DNA of 64,000 nt. Source: Gemmatimonadota bacterium. GTDB taxonomy: Bacteria; Gemmatimonadota; Gemmatimonadetes; Gemmatimonadales; GWC2-71-9. Every line of letters begins with the position of its first letter. The stretch's first letter is position 1. This document shows positions 9,292 to 19,882 of this stretch, one piece after another. The DNA is taken from assembly GCA_029262195.1 (NCBI GenBank), contig JAJCZX010000014.1:227199-291198 (forward strand), in the 5' to 3' direction. The notes beneath the pieces were generated by a model. The model saw nothing but the letters and a program-made list of their open reading frames with translations, was not told the DNA's origin and did no database searches. Position numbers and translations under genes: made by a program.

Positions 9292-12000
9292 ATGTACCTG
9301 ACACTCTTTCGGATTTTCGCCAGCCTATATCCGACCGACCTTCGTCTCGAATACGGCACGGAGATGGAACTGCTGCTTTCCAATCGCCTTGGCGAGGCGA
9401 CCGGGTCGGTGCAGCGCAGCCGGATTCTGGCACTCGCGATAATCGATCTGATCCGCGATAGCACCGCAGCTCGCTTTTCCAGGGACCCCCGGGGCCGATA
9501 CCACCACATTCATTCGAACAGAGCCAGGACAATGATTGAGAATCTACTCCAGGACCTTCGTTTCTCACTGAGATCCCTTTCCAAAACGCCGGGGTTCACA
9601 GCGATCGCCGTCACAACACTTGCTCTGGGAATCGGAGCGAACACCGCGATTTTTTCAGTTGTACGCTCAGTGTTACTACGACCTTTGCCCTACGCTAACC
9701 AGGACAGGATCGTATCGATCTGGAATGCGCGGGACGACACTGATTTGAGCACCTATTCAAAACCCACCTGGCTATCGGAACCGGAATTGCTCGACTACCG
9801 GGCGGCCGAAGCTCTTCAGGAAGTTGCGGTTTACGACTACGGCGACGCGATTATTACCGGGGAACAAAGCCCGGAGCGTGTAACCGCCGGAGTCCTGGAA
9901 GCCGGTGTGTTGCGAATTCTAGGGGTACAGCCCGAATTGGGCCGTTGGTTTGATGATGAAGAAAATCTGCCGGGCGGGAACACATCGGTCATCCTGGGCC
10001 ATTCGATCTGGGAAAATCGTTTAGGTGCCGACCGTTCGATTCTCGGCCAATCGCTGATCGTGAACGGGCGTCCCAGAACGATCGTGGGCGTCATGCCCGC
10101 AAGCTTTCGATTACCGACAGACTTTGCAGACGAGAACAAAGCCCAACTGTTTATCCCGATCGAATTGGACCGCGCCGACCCAGCGGGCAGAGGTAGCCAC
10201 TATCTCTATGGAATCGGGCTGCTTGCCGAGGGAGCGTCAGTCGATCAGGCATCGGCACAATTGGAATCGATTACTCAGCGGTTGACCGACGAAGGACACT
10301 ACAACCCCGAAAGAGGGTTCAGGGCCTTCGCGATGCCAATCAGAAGGCAAATCGTGGGAGACGTAGAACCTGCAATGCTGATATTGCTGGGAGCGGTTGG
10401 ATTCGTGTTGTTGATTGCTTGCACCAACGTGGCAAATCTTCTCCTCGCTCGAACCCAGGCAAGATCAAGGGAGTTCGCCTTGCGGAACGCCCTGGGGGCT
10501 TCCGGTGGCCGCATCGCCGCTCAGCAATTGGTTGAAAGCGTCGTGCTGGCGACGTTTGGCGGTCTCCTCGGGATGTTGGTCTCAATTGGTGGCCTGAACT
10601 CTATCGCAGCATTGAATCCTCAGAGTATCCCCCGCTTCAACGCGGTGGGCGTAGACGGCGTAGTTTTGGGTTTCACCCTTGTCGTTTCCCTTCTCACCGG
10701 TCTTCTGTTTGGAATTGTGCCAGCAATTAATGCGGTGAAGCCGGACCTGGTGGCAAGTTTGAAAGAAGGAACCCGTGGCGCGGGAGCCAGTCGGGGCGCA
10801 GATCGCCTTCGGAAGTCGTTAGTAATTTCCCAGGTCGCGTTCGCGGTATTGCTCACGACCGGCGGAGCCCTTATGGCAAGGAGTTTCTGGAAGCTGATGA
10901 GTACCGACGCGGGTTTCAGAACCGAACGGGTGATGACCATGCAGTTATACCTGCCGAGCAATGACTACCAGACCGGAGAACAGATCACCCGTTTCTATCG
11001 GCAACTCCTCGATCGTCTCAGGGCAACGCCCGGCATGGAGAACGTCGGGTTAGCCAGAAACATTCCGCTCAACGAGGAAATCGGTACCTGGACCATAACA
11101 GCTGAGGACGTAACACCTCCTCCCAGTGGGAATTTTTCGGGAGAATGGCAAGTGATTAGCGCAGGTTACGCCGAGGCGATGGGAGTTGGGCTAAGGTCCG
11201 GGCGCTTCTTTGAAGATTTCGATACAGAGGGACAGACACCCGTAGCAATGGTCAACGCAAGACTGGCAGAAGCCATCTGGCCCGACGAAGAAGCCGTGGG
11301 CAAGAGGTTCCGACTCGGAGGCCAAGACAGCGAGCGCAGGTTGCTGACAATTGTGGGTGTCGTAGAAAACGTGAGGCACAACGACCTCACCAAGTCCGCC
11401 GAACCGAAGTTCTATGTACCGTTCGAGCAATGGACCGGCAACTCCGGCAGCAGCGCACGAAGAGGGATGCATGTAGTCGCCAAGGCTCAGACCAATCCGC
11501 TCGCCCTGGTAGGTGCGGTCAGGAGCGAAGTGAACGCGTTGGATTCGAATCTCCCGCTGTCCCAGGTTCAGACCTATGACGACATTCGGTCGCGGGTCAT
11601 GTCAGAGTCACGCCTGGTGATGGCATTGTTGGCGGGATTCGCTGGCCTGGCCCTTTTGATCGCAGCGATAGGGGTTTACGGGGTTATTTCGTACTCAGTC
11701 GTACAGCGTATCCCTGAAATAGGCGTACGCCTGGCTCTGGGAGCTTCGGCACCAGCGATGTTGCGAATGGTCATTGGACAGGGCCTGGCGGTCGTCGCAG
11801 CAGGTATCGTTCTCGGCTCAGTTGCAGCTGCGGCTCTGGGGAGAACCTTGACCTCAATGCTATATCAGGTCGAACCGCTTGATCCCGTAACATTTTCGGT
11901 CGTACCTCTCCTGTTACTGCTCGTTGCAATAGTCGCCAGCGTAGTCCCGGCAGTGAGAGCTGCTGGCGTAGACCCGATGGAGGCACTTAGATACGAATGA
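9292..12000 (+). CDS. Orphan ABC-type permease, MacB/FtsX fold (ADOP family), module 2
   Basis: 902 aa. The prefix ([21 protein letters not shown]) resembles that of module 1. A first membrane helix follows ([15 protein letters not shown], about 108-122), then a MacB-like periplasmic domain. Middle helices carry [19 protein letters not shown], and after a second periplasmic domain comes a C-terminal FtsX unit ([15 protein letters not shown]). No Walker motifs. It directly follows its padR. It converges on the module 3 permease with 5 bases between stops, which suggests serial duplication of whole modules in both orientations. Confidence 0.92.
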   Translation: MYLTLFRIFASLYPTDLRLEYGTEMELLLSNRLGEATGSVQRSRILALAIIDLIRDSTAARFSRDPRGRYHHIHSNRARTMIENLLQDLRFSLRSLSKTPGFTAIAVTTLALGIGANTAIFSVVRSVLLRPLPYANQDRIVSIWNARDDTDLSTYSKPTWLSEPELLDYRAAEALQEVAVYDYGDAIITGEQSPERVTAGVLEAGVLRILGVQPELGRWFDDEENLPGGNTSVILGHSIWENRLGADRSILGQSLIVNGRPRTIVGVMPASFRLPTDFADENKAQLFIPIELDRADPAGRGSHYLYGIGLLAEGASVDQASAQLESITQRLTDEGHYNPERGFRAFAMPIRRQIVGDVEPAMLILLGAVGFVLLIACTNVANLLLARTQARSREFALRNALGASGGRIAAQQLVESVVLATFGGLLGMLVSIGGLNSIAALNPQSIPRFNAVGVDGVVLGFTLVVSLLTGLLFGIVPAINAVKPDLVASLKEGTRGAGASRGADRLRKSLVISQVAFAVLLTTGGALMARSFWKLMSTDAGFRTERVMTMQLYLPSNDYQTGEQITRFYRQLLDRLRATPGMENVGLARNIPLNEEIGTWTITAEDVTPPPSGNFSGEWQVISAGYAEAMGVGLRSGRFFEDFDTEGQTPVAMVNARLAEAIWPDEEAVGKRFRLGGQDSERRLLTIVGVVENVRHNDLTKSAEPKFYVPFEQWTGNSGSSARRGMHVVAKAQTNPLALVGAVRSEVNALDSNLPLSQVQTYDDIRSRVMSESRLVMALLAGFAGLALLIAAIGVYGVISYSVVQRIPEIGVRLALGASAPAMLRMVIGQGLAVVAAGIVLGSVAAAALGRTLTSMLYQVEPLDPVTFSVVPLLLLLVAIVASVVPAVRAAGVDPMEALRYE

Positions 12001-12005
12001 AAACC

Positions 12006-14654
12006 TCACTCGGCCTTTAGAACCTCCACCGGATTCACCAGGGCGGCCCTTCGTGCTGGCAGATAGCATGCGGCAAGCGCAGTAACCAATAACAGCAAGG
12101 CAGACGCTACGATGTTCACCGGGTCATGTGCGGACACCCCGAAGAGCAGGCTCTCGATCAAACGGGTACCCACCAACCCGCCTGCGATGCCGATCACTAC
12201 ACCTACTGATGTGAGCAGCATGCCGTCTCTCACGATGAGACCAAGAACAGACGCTGCCCGCGCACCCAGCGCCATGCGAACTCCAATTTCCTGTCGCCGC
12301 TGGCTTACGGAAAACGACAGAACGCCGTAGATGCCCACAGCGGTCAGGGCCAGTGCGACCCCGGCGAACACCGTCATCAAAATCACCAGAAATCGCGGTT
12401 TGTCCACGGCCCCGGCCATCGCTGCGGCCGCCGTTTCTATTCTGTTGACAGGCTGCACCGGATCCATCTCGGCGACGATGGCTTTGACCTGGGGAACAAG
12501 GCTGGCAAAAGGCAAGGCTGAACGAATCGCCAGATCCGTGTATGCACTAACAGAGGCGGGAGTCTGGGGACTGTACATTTCGTACGCTCCGTTTCGGTCA
12601 TCCTGGCCCATAAGTTTGACGTCGCCCACTACGCCCACCACAGTGCGCCACCTTCCGTCTTCATCCAGCCGGAATCTTCGTCCGATCGGATCCACCTCGC
12701 CCCAGAGGGCATGGGCCAGATCAACGTCGATGATCGTGGACGAAGAATCGGCAGGTCCAAAACCCCTCCCCCGAACGATGGGGATCCCCATCGTCTCAAA
12801 AAACCCTTCGCCTACCAGCGTCCATGGGAAAAGAAATGGTTGATCCGTCAGTTCATCGCTCCCCTCAGCCTGGAGGCCAAGGTTGAACGAGAACGCGACC
12901 TCGGGGGGGAGGCCCCCTGCCATGGCCACCGTCTCGACTCCGGAAACGGCTGCTATGCGTTCCGCGAGTTCAGACATGAACGAATACCTGGAATTGGAAT
13001 CCGGGTAACGGGTGTCCGAAAGCTGAAAATTGAAGAATGTCAGATCCCGTGTCTCGAATCCGGGGTCGACTGACACTAACTTTGCAAAACTCGTAATCAG
13101 CAGCCCGCAGCCGATCCATAGAGTTGTCGCAGTCCCTACCTCCATCACCACGAGAGCAGCCCTCAAGTTGCGCTTTCCGGCCGAGGGATTGTGATATCGC
13201 GATACAGACAGCCCGGTTTTTGCTGTGAAGCGGGTCAAACTAAAGGCCGGTAAAGCGCCGAGCCCGAAACCGACCACCATAGTAAGACCAAAAACAAACC
13301 AGCCTACTCTCGCATCTAACTCGACGGGAGTGGCACTGAAGAAGGCCAGCTCCGAAGGCAACATGGCAACAATGATTTTTAGTCCGTAGAACGCCAACCC
13401 GACCGCGAAGACCGATGATAGTACTGAGAGAACGAAACTCTCAGATAACATTTGGCGAACAATTCGACCTCGGGATGCCCCGAGCGCAGCCCTTACCATG
13501 ATTTCTCTGTTTTGCGCGACTCCCCGCGATAGTAACAGGCTTATACCATTGGCCAGGGCTATCGACAGAAGCAAAACAACCGCCACCGAAAGGAAGTACA
13601 ACGCACGGCGGACATCGGGGTTCACCCTGGTGCCGCTGTGGCGCCTCAACTTCACCTTCAATTGCGATCCCGTTTCGGCGAGTCCGGCGGAGATAACATC
13701 GGCTCGCGCCTGAGCAGTTTCAATGTCTATTCCATCGTGGAGTCGTCCAATAACTGAGAGTCTACCGGTAGCCTCTCCCGCCACGGTCCCGTCTTCTGCC
13801 AGCGGGACCCAACCCCACAATTTGCCAAACCGGGGGAATTTCACACCCCGTGGCAAGACCCCAACAATGACATAGCTATCATCGTCCAACACGACCTCTT
13901 TGCCTACAATACTCGGGTCCGCTCCAAACCGAATGCGCCACGTTTCGTCAAGCAAGATGAGCACGGGTTGGGCTCCGGGGACACCATCGCTTTCCAAAAA
14001 CCCACGACCGAGAGTAACCGACTGGCCTAATGTCTCTAGAATGTTGGCTCCGACAGCCCCGACATGAACGGTCACAGGTTCGTCCCCGTCTGTGCGCACG
14101 AAAGAGCTCCGCGTGTGCAGAGACAAAGACGCGAACAACTCATCCTGCTCGGCCCAGGTCCTTGCGTCCGCGACGGGCAAACTTGGTATGGCGAAGTTAT
14201 CCATCGCCTGGTTCAAATCCACCAATCGATCGGGGTCGGCGTAAGGCAACGGCTCCAGCAAAGATGCATCTACGACCGCAAAAATCGCGGAGTTCGCCCC
14301 TATACCCAGACCGAGGGTGAGGATCATCGCCACGGCAAAACCAGGTGCCCTACCGATAGCACGAAACGCGTACCGGGTGTCAGCGGCCAAATCAAAGAAC
14401 CATGCTCCCCTCCATCGATCACGAGGTTGCACCACCCGATTGCGGGTCCGGTAAATGCGTTCTGATATTCCTTCCGTCACGGCGTCCAACGTAACCCGCA
14501 CCCACATCAGGGTTCTGGTGAACCACGGGGCGTCGCTCTTGTCGACAACTTTGTCGCGGAGGAATCGAATCAACTCATCCGAATGCGCCCGTCGATACGG
14601 TTCGGGGTAAAACAGAAGAAGGATTCTGTAAAATCGTTCGGAGAGTCGCCTCAT
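12006..14654 (-). CDS. Orphan ABC-type permease, MacB/FtsX fold (ADOP family), module 3
   Basis: 882 aa. Its ATG overlaps the upstream padR stop (ATGA). The prefix (ILLLFYPEPYRRAHSDELIRF) is a variant of the helical prefix in modules 1 and 2. The membrane core follows the same plan: GLGIGANSAIFAVV, then SIALANGISLLLSRG (a divergent form of the usual NVANLLLAR), and a C-terminal GIYGVLSFSVSQRRQEIG. The weaker middle motif suggests relaxed or altered function. No ATPase partner in the window. Confidence 0.9.
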   Translation of the reverse strand: MRRLSERFYRILLLFYPEPYRRAHSDELIRFLRDKVVDKSDAPWFTRTLMWVRVTLDAVTEGISERIYRTRNRVVQPRDRWRGAWFFDLAADTRYAFRAIGRAPGFAVAMILTLGLGIGANSAIFAVVDASLLEPLPYADPDRLVDLNQAMDNFAIPSLPVADARTWAEQDELFASLSLHTRSSFVRTDGDEPVTVHVGAVGANILETLGQSVTLGRGFLESDGVPGAQPVLILLDETWRIRFGADPSIVGKEVVLDDDSYVIVGVLPRGVKFPRFGKLWGWVPLAEDGTVAGEATGRLSVIGRLHDGIDIETAQARADVISAGLAETGSQLKVKLRRHSGTRVNPDVRRALYFLSVAVVLLLSIALANGISLLLSRGVAQNREIMVRAALGASRGRIVRQMLSESFVLSVLSSVFAVGLAFYGLKIIVAMLPSELAFFSATPVELDARVGWFVFGLTMVVGFGLGALPAFSLTRFTAKTGLSVSRYHNPSAGKRNLRAALVVMEVGTATTLWIGCGLLITSFAKLVSVDPGFETRDLTFFNFQLSDTRYPDSNSRYSFMSELAERIAAVSGVETVAMAGGLPPEVAFSFNLGLQAEGSDELTDQPFLFPWTLVGEGFFETMGIPIVRGRGFGPADSSSTIIDVDLAHALWGEVDPIGRRFRLDEDGRWRTVVGVVGDVKLMGQDDRNGAYEMYSPQTPASVSAYTDLAIRSALPFASLVPQVKAIVAEMDPVQPVNRIETAAAAMAGAVDKPRFLVILMTVFAGVALALTAVGIYGVLSFSVSQRRQEIGVRMALGARAASVLGLIVRDGMLLTSVGVVIGIAGGLVGTRLIESLLFGVSAHDPVNIVASALLLLVTALAACYLPARRAALVNPVEVLKAE

Positions 14655-15022
14655 GCGGCACCTCCCCGCCCCGCTCCAAACATTCCCCTGGAGTCCGCCA
14701 CTTCGATCAGGGAGCGCATACGCTCAAGGTCGGCGCCAACGGCCTGCCGTCCGAGTTTCGTGATAGCGTAGTATTTCCTCCGCTCATCGCCGGGATCATC
14801 CTTTGGGATCGTACGACTAATCTCGACCAGGCCGAGGCGAATCATCTTCTGGACAGTTCGATGAAGATTCCCCGCTTCCAGTCTTATCCGACCGCCGCTT
14901 TCTTCCTCAATCTCTTTGGCAATTCGGTACCCATGTTTCTGGCCACTGGTAAGGGCCAGCAGGATATGGAAATCGTTTGGTTTAAGAGGAATCAGTTCTT
15001 CCAAATTGTGGTTCGACGCCAT
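14651..15022 (-). CDS. PadR-family transcriptional regulator, module 3
   Basis: 123 aa from the ATG at 15022, preferred over the TTG at 15028 because GAGG sits 7 nt upstream. The winged helix reads FHILLALTSGQKHGYRIAKE, RLEAGNLHRTVQKMIRLGLV and DERRKYYAIT. Gly-Asn in place of the usual Ser/Ala-Leu-Tyr (EAGNLHRT) matches a sub-branch also seen in module 2 (PGSLYRT). Coupled to the permease by a 4-nt overlap. An interrupted palindrome lies just upstream. Confidence 0.92.
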   Translation of the reverse strand: MASNHNLEELIPLKPNDFHILLALTSGQKHGYRIAKEIEEESGGRIRLEAGNLHRTVQKMIRLGLVEISRTIPKDDPGDERRKYYAITKLGRQAVGADLERMRSLIEVADSRGMFGAGRGGAA

Positions 15023-15034
15023 ACTCAACCTCGG

Positions 15035-15070
15035 ACTAGGTTTATTTGATACTTATCATTTAACCCTAGT
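15035..15070. promoter_or_regulatory. Nested 36-bp interrupted palindrome upstream of padR module 3 (putative operator)
   Basis: Outer arms ACTAGG and CCTAGT and inner arms TGATA and TATCA share one centre at 15052.5. The inner core is TGATACTTATCA (15047-15058). The element begins 12 bases upstream of the padR ATG, as expected for an autoregulatory operator. Binding is inferred. Confidence 0.5.
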
Positions 15071-15169
15071 TTGAGAATTGGTTCCATTCCTCTCGAATCT
15101 GCCAGTTTGCCCCGCGGTGCCTTCGATTCCATATTCTCGATTCGTTCGTAAACCCAACAGGAGTCCAAG

Positions 15170-16813
15170 ATGTCCGAAGAAAAATACTTTGATGGGTTGG
15201 ACCGCAGAGATTTCCTCAAATTCGCCGCCGTCGCAGGCGCGGGCCTATCGCCCCTCCACAATATCGCAACACACGGCGCCGAAAACACCAGGCCGCAATT
15301 GACGCCTCTCCCGGGAGAGTTAGATGAGGCAACGGTCTCCGATTTGCAAACGGCGATGGAAAGCAGCGATCAAACATCAGAAGGAATCGTTGAATACTAT
15401 CTGAACCGTATTGACGAGATAGATCGAAACGGGCCCTCCCTCCGGTCGGTAATTGAAACCAACCCGGATGCTATTTCTATCGCCCGAAACCTTGATCGAG
15501 AACGGGCCAACGGACGGACCCGGGGCCAGTTGCACGGAATACCCGTCATGGTCAAAGACAACATCGGCACGGCCGATCGGATGACCACGACCGCCGGTTC
15601 TTACGCCCTGGAGGGTTCAATACCGCCGGAGGATTCTTTCATAGTCCGACGACTACGTGAGGCGGGTGCAATAGTACTGGGCAAAGCAAATCTCTCGGAG
15701 TGGGCCAACTTTCGGTCGACGAATTCCAGCAGCGGTTGGAGCGGCCGGGGTGGGCAGTGCCGGAATCCGTACTTCCTCCATCGCAACCCCTGCGGCTCCA
15801 GTTCGGGGTCGGCCGTTAGTGTGTCAGCCAACCTCACAGCCCTGTCTCTTGGGACCGAAACCAATGGGTCGATTGTGTGCCCTTCATCGGCCAACGGGGT
15901 CGTAGGCATAAAACCGACCGTCGGATTGTGGAGTCGCTCGACGATTATCCCTATCTCGCACACGCAGGACACAGCGGGCCCAATCACAAGGACCGTCCGA
16001 GACGGCGCCATATTACTGGGCGCACTCACGGGCGTCGACCCGAAAGATTCAGCAACCCAAACAAGCCGGGGGAATTCTTACCAGGACTACACCCAATTCC
16101 TGGACCCTGACGGACTGCGCGGAACACGAATCGGTGTGGTTAGAAGCACCTTCGGGTTTGACGCAAGAGTCGACACGATCATGGAAGAAGCGCTCAGCGC
16201 TATGGGCGAGGCGGGTGCGACCGTAGTTGACGAAGTGGCCATACCAAACCGGGACGAGATGCGGGGACACACGTTTAACCTGCTATTGTATGAATTCAAA
16301 GCTGGCCTAAACACCTACCTCAACAGCCTCGGACCGGCGGCCCCCATCAAAACGTTAGCCGACGCAATCGCGTTTAATGAAAGCAATGCCGACCGCGAGA
16401 TGCCTTATTTCAGGCAAGAGATCTTCGAACTTGCACAAGCCAAAGGTCCGTTGAGCGATTCCGAATACCAGGATGCCTTGGCCGCCATCAGCAGGTATGC
16501 AGGCCCAGAAGGAATTGACCTCGCCATGGACGAGCATCGACTCGACGCGTTGGTCGGTCCGACGGGCGGTCCTGCGTGGGTAACCGACCATGTTAACGGA
16601 GATCATTTCGGGGGAAGTAGTTCAAGTCCGGCCGCCCGCTCGGGCTATCCAAACGTGACGGTGCCAGCCGGTCACGTTTTCGGACTTCCCGTCGGGATTT
16701 CGTTTTTTGGACGAAAGTGGAGCGAACCAAATCTGTTGCGAATCGCCTACAGCTTCGAGCAATTGACCAAAATACGTACGGTCCCGGCATTCAGGAGCGC
16801 AGATTCCGAATAG
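15170..16813 (+). CDS. Amidase-signature-family hydrolase, probably Tat-exported
   Basis: 547 aa. The N-terminus DRRDFLKFAAVAGAG is a twin-arginine signal with a short hydrophobic stretch. The Ser-cisSer-Lys triad of the family is readable: Lys129 (PVMVKDN), Ser210 (NPCGSSSGSA) and Ser234 (TETNGSIVCP). Spacing between the two serines fits the family. Enzymes of this type hydrolyse linear or aryl amides; the substrate is unknown. It lies between two PadR-permease modules and does not appear to belong to either. Confidence 0.93.
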   Translation: MSEEKYFDGLDRRDFLKFAAVAGAGLSPLHNIATHGAENTRPQLTPLPGELDEATVSDLQTAMESSDQTSEGIVEYYLNRIDEIDRNGPSLRSVIETNPDAISIARNLDRERANGRTRGQLHGIPVMVKDNIGTADRMTTTAGSYALEGSIPPEDSFIVRRLREAGAIVLGKANLSEWANFRSTNSSSGWSGRGGQCRNPYFLHRNPCGSSSGSAVSVSANLTALSLGTETNGSIVCPSSANGVVGIKPTVGLWSRSTIIPISHTQDTAGPITRTVRDGAILLGALTGVDPKDSATQTSRGNSYQDYTQFLDPDGLRGTRIGVVRSTFGFDARVDTIMEEALSAMGEAGATVVDEVAIPNRDEMRGHTFNLLLYEFKAGLNTYLNSLGPAAPIKTLADAIAFNESNADREMPYFRQEIFELAQAKGPLSDSEYQDALAAISRYAGPEGIDLAMDEHRLDALVGPTGGPAWVTDHVNGDHFGGSSSSPAARSGYPNVTVPAGHVFGLPVGISFFGRKWSEPNLLRIAYSFEQLTKIRTVPAFRSADSE

Positions 16814-16843
16814 GCCTGCTCGCGCCGCGTCATTCTGACCCTC

Positions 16844-16860
16844 CCCTGAACATTTCAGGG
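16844..16860. promoter_or_regulatory. Perfect inverted repeat upstream of padR module 4
   Basis: CCCTGAACATTTCAGGG has 7-bp arms and a 3-base spacer, 19 bases before the padR ATG. It could be the PadR operator. A hairpin at the end of the amidase transcript is the alternative, but no T-run follows it. Confidence 0.45.
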
Positions 16861-16879
16861 ATAACAGGGTATTCCAGCC

Positions 16880-17209
16880 ATGACTCGAAAAGACATGGAC
16901 CTCCTTCAGGGCACGCTCGACGTGTTGATCCTCAAGGCGCTGGAGGTCAAAACGACTCACGGTTACGGAGTTATCAAATGGCTGCGGGATCGTACCGAAG
17001 GCACCCTGGAGGTGGAAGAAGGCGCCCTTTACACCGCTCTCCATAGGATGGAGAAAAAAGGTTGGCTTGCCGCCGAGTGGGGAGTTTCAGACAACAACCG
17101 ACGTGCAAAATTCTACTGTCTGACGACGATTGGAAAACGCCAGCTCGACCTTCGCCAAGAGAATTGGCACCACTATGCGGAAGCCGTCCACAAAGTTCTG
17201 GAAACCTGA
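16880..17209 (+). CDS. PadR-family transcriptional regulator, module 4
   Basis: 109 aa. The start DMDLLQGTLDVLILKALEV followed by THGYGVIKWL and EEGALYTALHRMEKKGWLAAEWG is the standard short PadR architecture. The wing segment RRAKFYCLT is also canonical. The permease ATG begins 11 nt after the stop (17221), indicating an operon. Confidence 0.93.
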   Translation: MTRKDMDLLQGTLDVLILKALEVKTTHGYGVIKWLRDRTEGTLEVEEGALYTALHRMEKKGWLAAEWGVSDNNRRAKFYCLTTIGKRQLDLRQENWHHYAEAVHKVLET

Positions 17210-17220
17210 GGCATCTGACA

Positions 17221-19881
17221 ATGGGAAAGAAAAAACATCCACTCACCCGCTCCGAGGTCGAGCGGGACGTCGACACTGAAATAGAATTTCACTTCGAACG
17301 CTCGATCAACGAGCTGATCGCCGATGGGATGAGCGCAGCAGACGCGAGGCGAACAGCAGAAGAACGTTTTGGAAACGTGGGAAGGTATTCGCAAAAATTG
17401 AAACAAACGGCAGACGTAGGACGAAAGCAACGAGCGGCACTGGTTATTCTTGAATCGGTGTTTACAGACGCCCGGCAGGCCCTGCGGGGGTTGGCGCGAG
17501 AAAAACTTACCGCAGTTACAATTATTGTCACCCTGGCTCTTGGCATCGGTGCAAACACCACCATGTTCGGCATTGTCGACAGGCTTTTGCTCCGCCCTCC
17601 CCCGGGGATTACAGAGCCCGGCGCCGTTAAGCGCCTTTACGTTCAGCGCGCGTTTCTTGACCGGACCATAACCAGCGCATCGGTTACCTATCCCGACCTG
17701 CTTGACTTCAAGGCCGCAGGCAATTTCCGCGACGTTGCAGGCTACTGGAACTCAAGTCTGCCATATCGTTCCGACGCAGCCCCGAGATCTATTGACGTAG
17801 TCGCAGTAACATCACGTTTTTTTGCGGTCATGGGAGCCAGGCCGTTCATAGGGCGACTGTTTTCAACCGAAGCCGATACCGATGAGACAGTCGCAGTCCT
17901 CGATCACGGTTTTTGGGAGCGGGAGTTTGGCGGCGACGAACGAGTGCTCGGGCGATCAATCCATCTGGGACAGAAAAGCTACACGATTGTGGGAGTCGCG
18001 TCGCCCGGCTTCCGGGGAGTGGAATTGCGACGGACTGACGTTTGGCTTCCGGCTCTTCCCGCTGGTGACGACATCATGAACACTCCGGTTTGGCGAACCA
18101 GCCGAGGGTTCTACTGGCTGCGGATGGTGGCTCGCCTTTCTCCGGGAGTGGGCAGTGACGTGGCGGCCGCAGAAGCCACCACCCTGCACCGCCTCGGGCG
18201 CGCCGAAGACACTCGCTACGACCCGGAAGCGACAATTCTGGTCGAGCATATGCTCGCCGCCCGTGGGCCCAACGGTTCGGCCGTCGCCAGGGTTTCTCAG
18301 TGGGTGCTCGGAGTCTCTATCGCGGTTCTGCTGGTGGCATGCGCCAACGTGGCGAACCTGCTTCTGGCCCGCATGATTCGGAGACGCCGAGAGCTTGCGG
18401 TGCGTTTGGCCCTGGGGGTTTCGCGAAGCCGTTTGATTTCGTTCTTGACCATGGAAAGCATGGCCCTGGCCGCAACAGGGGGGTTGGTTGGCCTCGGTTT
18501 CGCGTTCCTCTTTTCGGAGCGCATCGCCCAGGTCGTTCTGCCTTCGTTGGTCGGAACCACCATTGACCAGCGGGCGATCTGGTTTGCAATTACGGTGTCG
18601 TTGTTTGCAGGTATCTTTGCGGGACTCGTTCCAACGATCCAGGGAAGCAACCCTAACCTTATGGCGTCCGTAAAATCGGGTACGGGCGACGCAGCAACCG
18701 GAGATTCCCGTATTCGCTCCGCTCTCGGCGTTGTTCAAGTTTGCCTGTCGGTCCTCCTCCTCTTTGGAGCCGGGCTGTTTCTGAAAAGTTTGAATCAGGT
18801 CAATTCGATTGAACTGGGAATCGATTCTGAGAACATTATGGTGGCCAGCTACGATCGCTCAGGGTTTGATTTCGAAGACTCTCAGTGGGACCAGTTCAAC
18901 AACAGGGCAATCGAGACAGTCGCGGCATTGCCATCGGTAACATCCGCTGTCGGTGTTCTGGGATACCCGTTCGGCCCCAGCTATGGAAAGGGTATCGAAA
19001 TCCCGGGCCTCGACTCAATTCCGCGGGGACAGGACGGCGGCCCTTATGTGAGTTGGGTTGGTCCACATTATTTTAAAACCGTCGGAACCGAAATCATCCT
19101 CGGGAGAGACTTTGACGAGACCGACACTGCAGGCCAACCGCTGGTAGTTGTAGTAGGCGAACACATGGCGCAGATGTTGTGGCCTAATGAATCTGCACTC
19201 GGCAAATGTATTGGATTCTCCGATGAAGACGGCGCATGCATGCAGGTGGTAGGAATTGCCCGCGATACTAAGCGACAGAACCTCACTCAAGCGAACCCGT
19301 CCCTGCTCTACTACGTGCCTGCTTCGCAACACGACGATCCACCACATACAGTCATGGCCCGCTTTGCCGGCGACCCGACCGCAGCAACCGTAGCCATAAG
19401 GCGTGCGATGTCCGAGGTGGGCCCAAATCAGGCAGCAGTGAACGTTCGTTACATGAAGGACATCATTAGCCCGCAGGCCCAATCGTGGACACTCGGGGCC
19501 ACGATGCTTACTGCCTACGGGATTCTGGCATTGATTGTAGCGGCAATAGGACTTTACTCCCTCATCGCTTATAGCGTTGATCAGAGACGAAAAGAACTCG
19601 GCATCCGTACGGCTCTGGGAGCCACCACTCCCAAACTTGTGTGGCTGGTACTGCGGGAGTCGCTGAAAATCGTTTTGACCGGTACGGTTGTGGGCGGTGG
19701 AATCGCTATGCTAGCGTCACCGGCCATGCGAGATTTGCTCTATCAGGTCTCACCCCGAGATCCGATGGTCCTCGCAACCGTTGCTGGAATACTGCTGTCG
19801 ATTTCGTTTGGCGCGGCGGTGTTGCCAGCGCGGAAAGCTGCTGGAGTAGATCCCAATGAAGCGTTGAGGTTGGAGCAATAG
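17221..19881 (+). CDS. Orphan ABC-type permease, MacB/FtsX fold (ADOP family), module 4
   Basis: 886 aa from the ATG at 17221; the frame is open further upstream within padR but gives no sensible protein there. The prefix differs from modules 1-3: RSEVERDVDTEIEFHFE and AADARRTAEERFGN form the amphipathic permease-prefix type 1. The core has [15 protein letters not shown], then [19 protein letters not shown] and a C-terminal GLYSLIAYSVDQRRKELG. No ATP-binding motif. It converges on cobC with one base between stops. Confidence 0.92.
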   Translation: MGKKKHPLTRSEVERDVDTEIEFHFERSINELIADGMSAADARRTAEERFGNVGRYSQKLKQTADVGRKQRAALVILESVFTDARQALRGLAREKLTAVTIIVTLALGIGANTTMFGIVDRLLLRPPPGITEPGAVKRLYVQRAFLDRTITSASVTYPDLLDFKAAGNFRDVAGYWNSSLPYRSDAAPRSIDVVAVTSRFFAVMGARPFIGRLFSTEADTDETVAVLDHGFWEREFGGDERVLGRSIHLGQKSYTIVGVASPGFRGVELRRTDVWLPALPAGDDIMNTPVWRTSRGFYWLRMVARLSPGVGSDVAAAEATTLHRLGRAEDTRYDPEATILVEHMLAARGPNGSAVARVSQWVLGVSIAVLLVACANVANLLLARMIRRRRELAVRLALGVSRSRLISFLTMESMALAATGGLVGLGFAFLFSERIAQVVLPSLVGTTIDQRAIWFAITVSLFAGIFAGLVPTIQGSNPNLMASVKSGTGDAATGDSRIRSALGVVQVCLSVLLLFGAGLFLKSLNQVNSIELGIDSENIMVASYDRSGFDFEDSQWDQFNNRAIETVAALPSVTSAVGVLGYPFGPSYGKGIEIPGLDSIPRGQDGGPYVSWVGPHYFKTVGTEIILGRDFDETDTAGQPLVVVVGEHMAQMLWPNESALGKCIGFSDEDGACMQVVGIARDTKRQNLTQANPSLLYYVPASQHDDPPHTVMARFAGDPTAATVAIRRAMSEVGPNQAAVNVRYMKDIISPQAQSWTLGATMLTAYGILALIVAAIGLYSLIAYSVDQRRKELGIRTALGATTPKLVWLVLRESLKIVLTGTVVGGGIAMLASPAMRDLLYQVSPRDPMVLATVAGILLSISFGAAVLPARKAAGVDPNEALRLEQ

Positions 19882-19882
19882 G

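Noticed and set aside
17956..18738. 260-codon frame on the minus strand within permease module 4
   Set aside because: Low-complexity, His/Gln/Arg-rich shadow of a permease with strong membrane-helix and FtsX motifs on the other strand.
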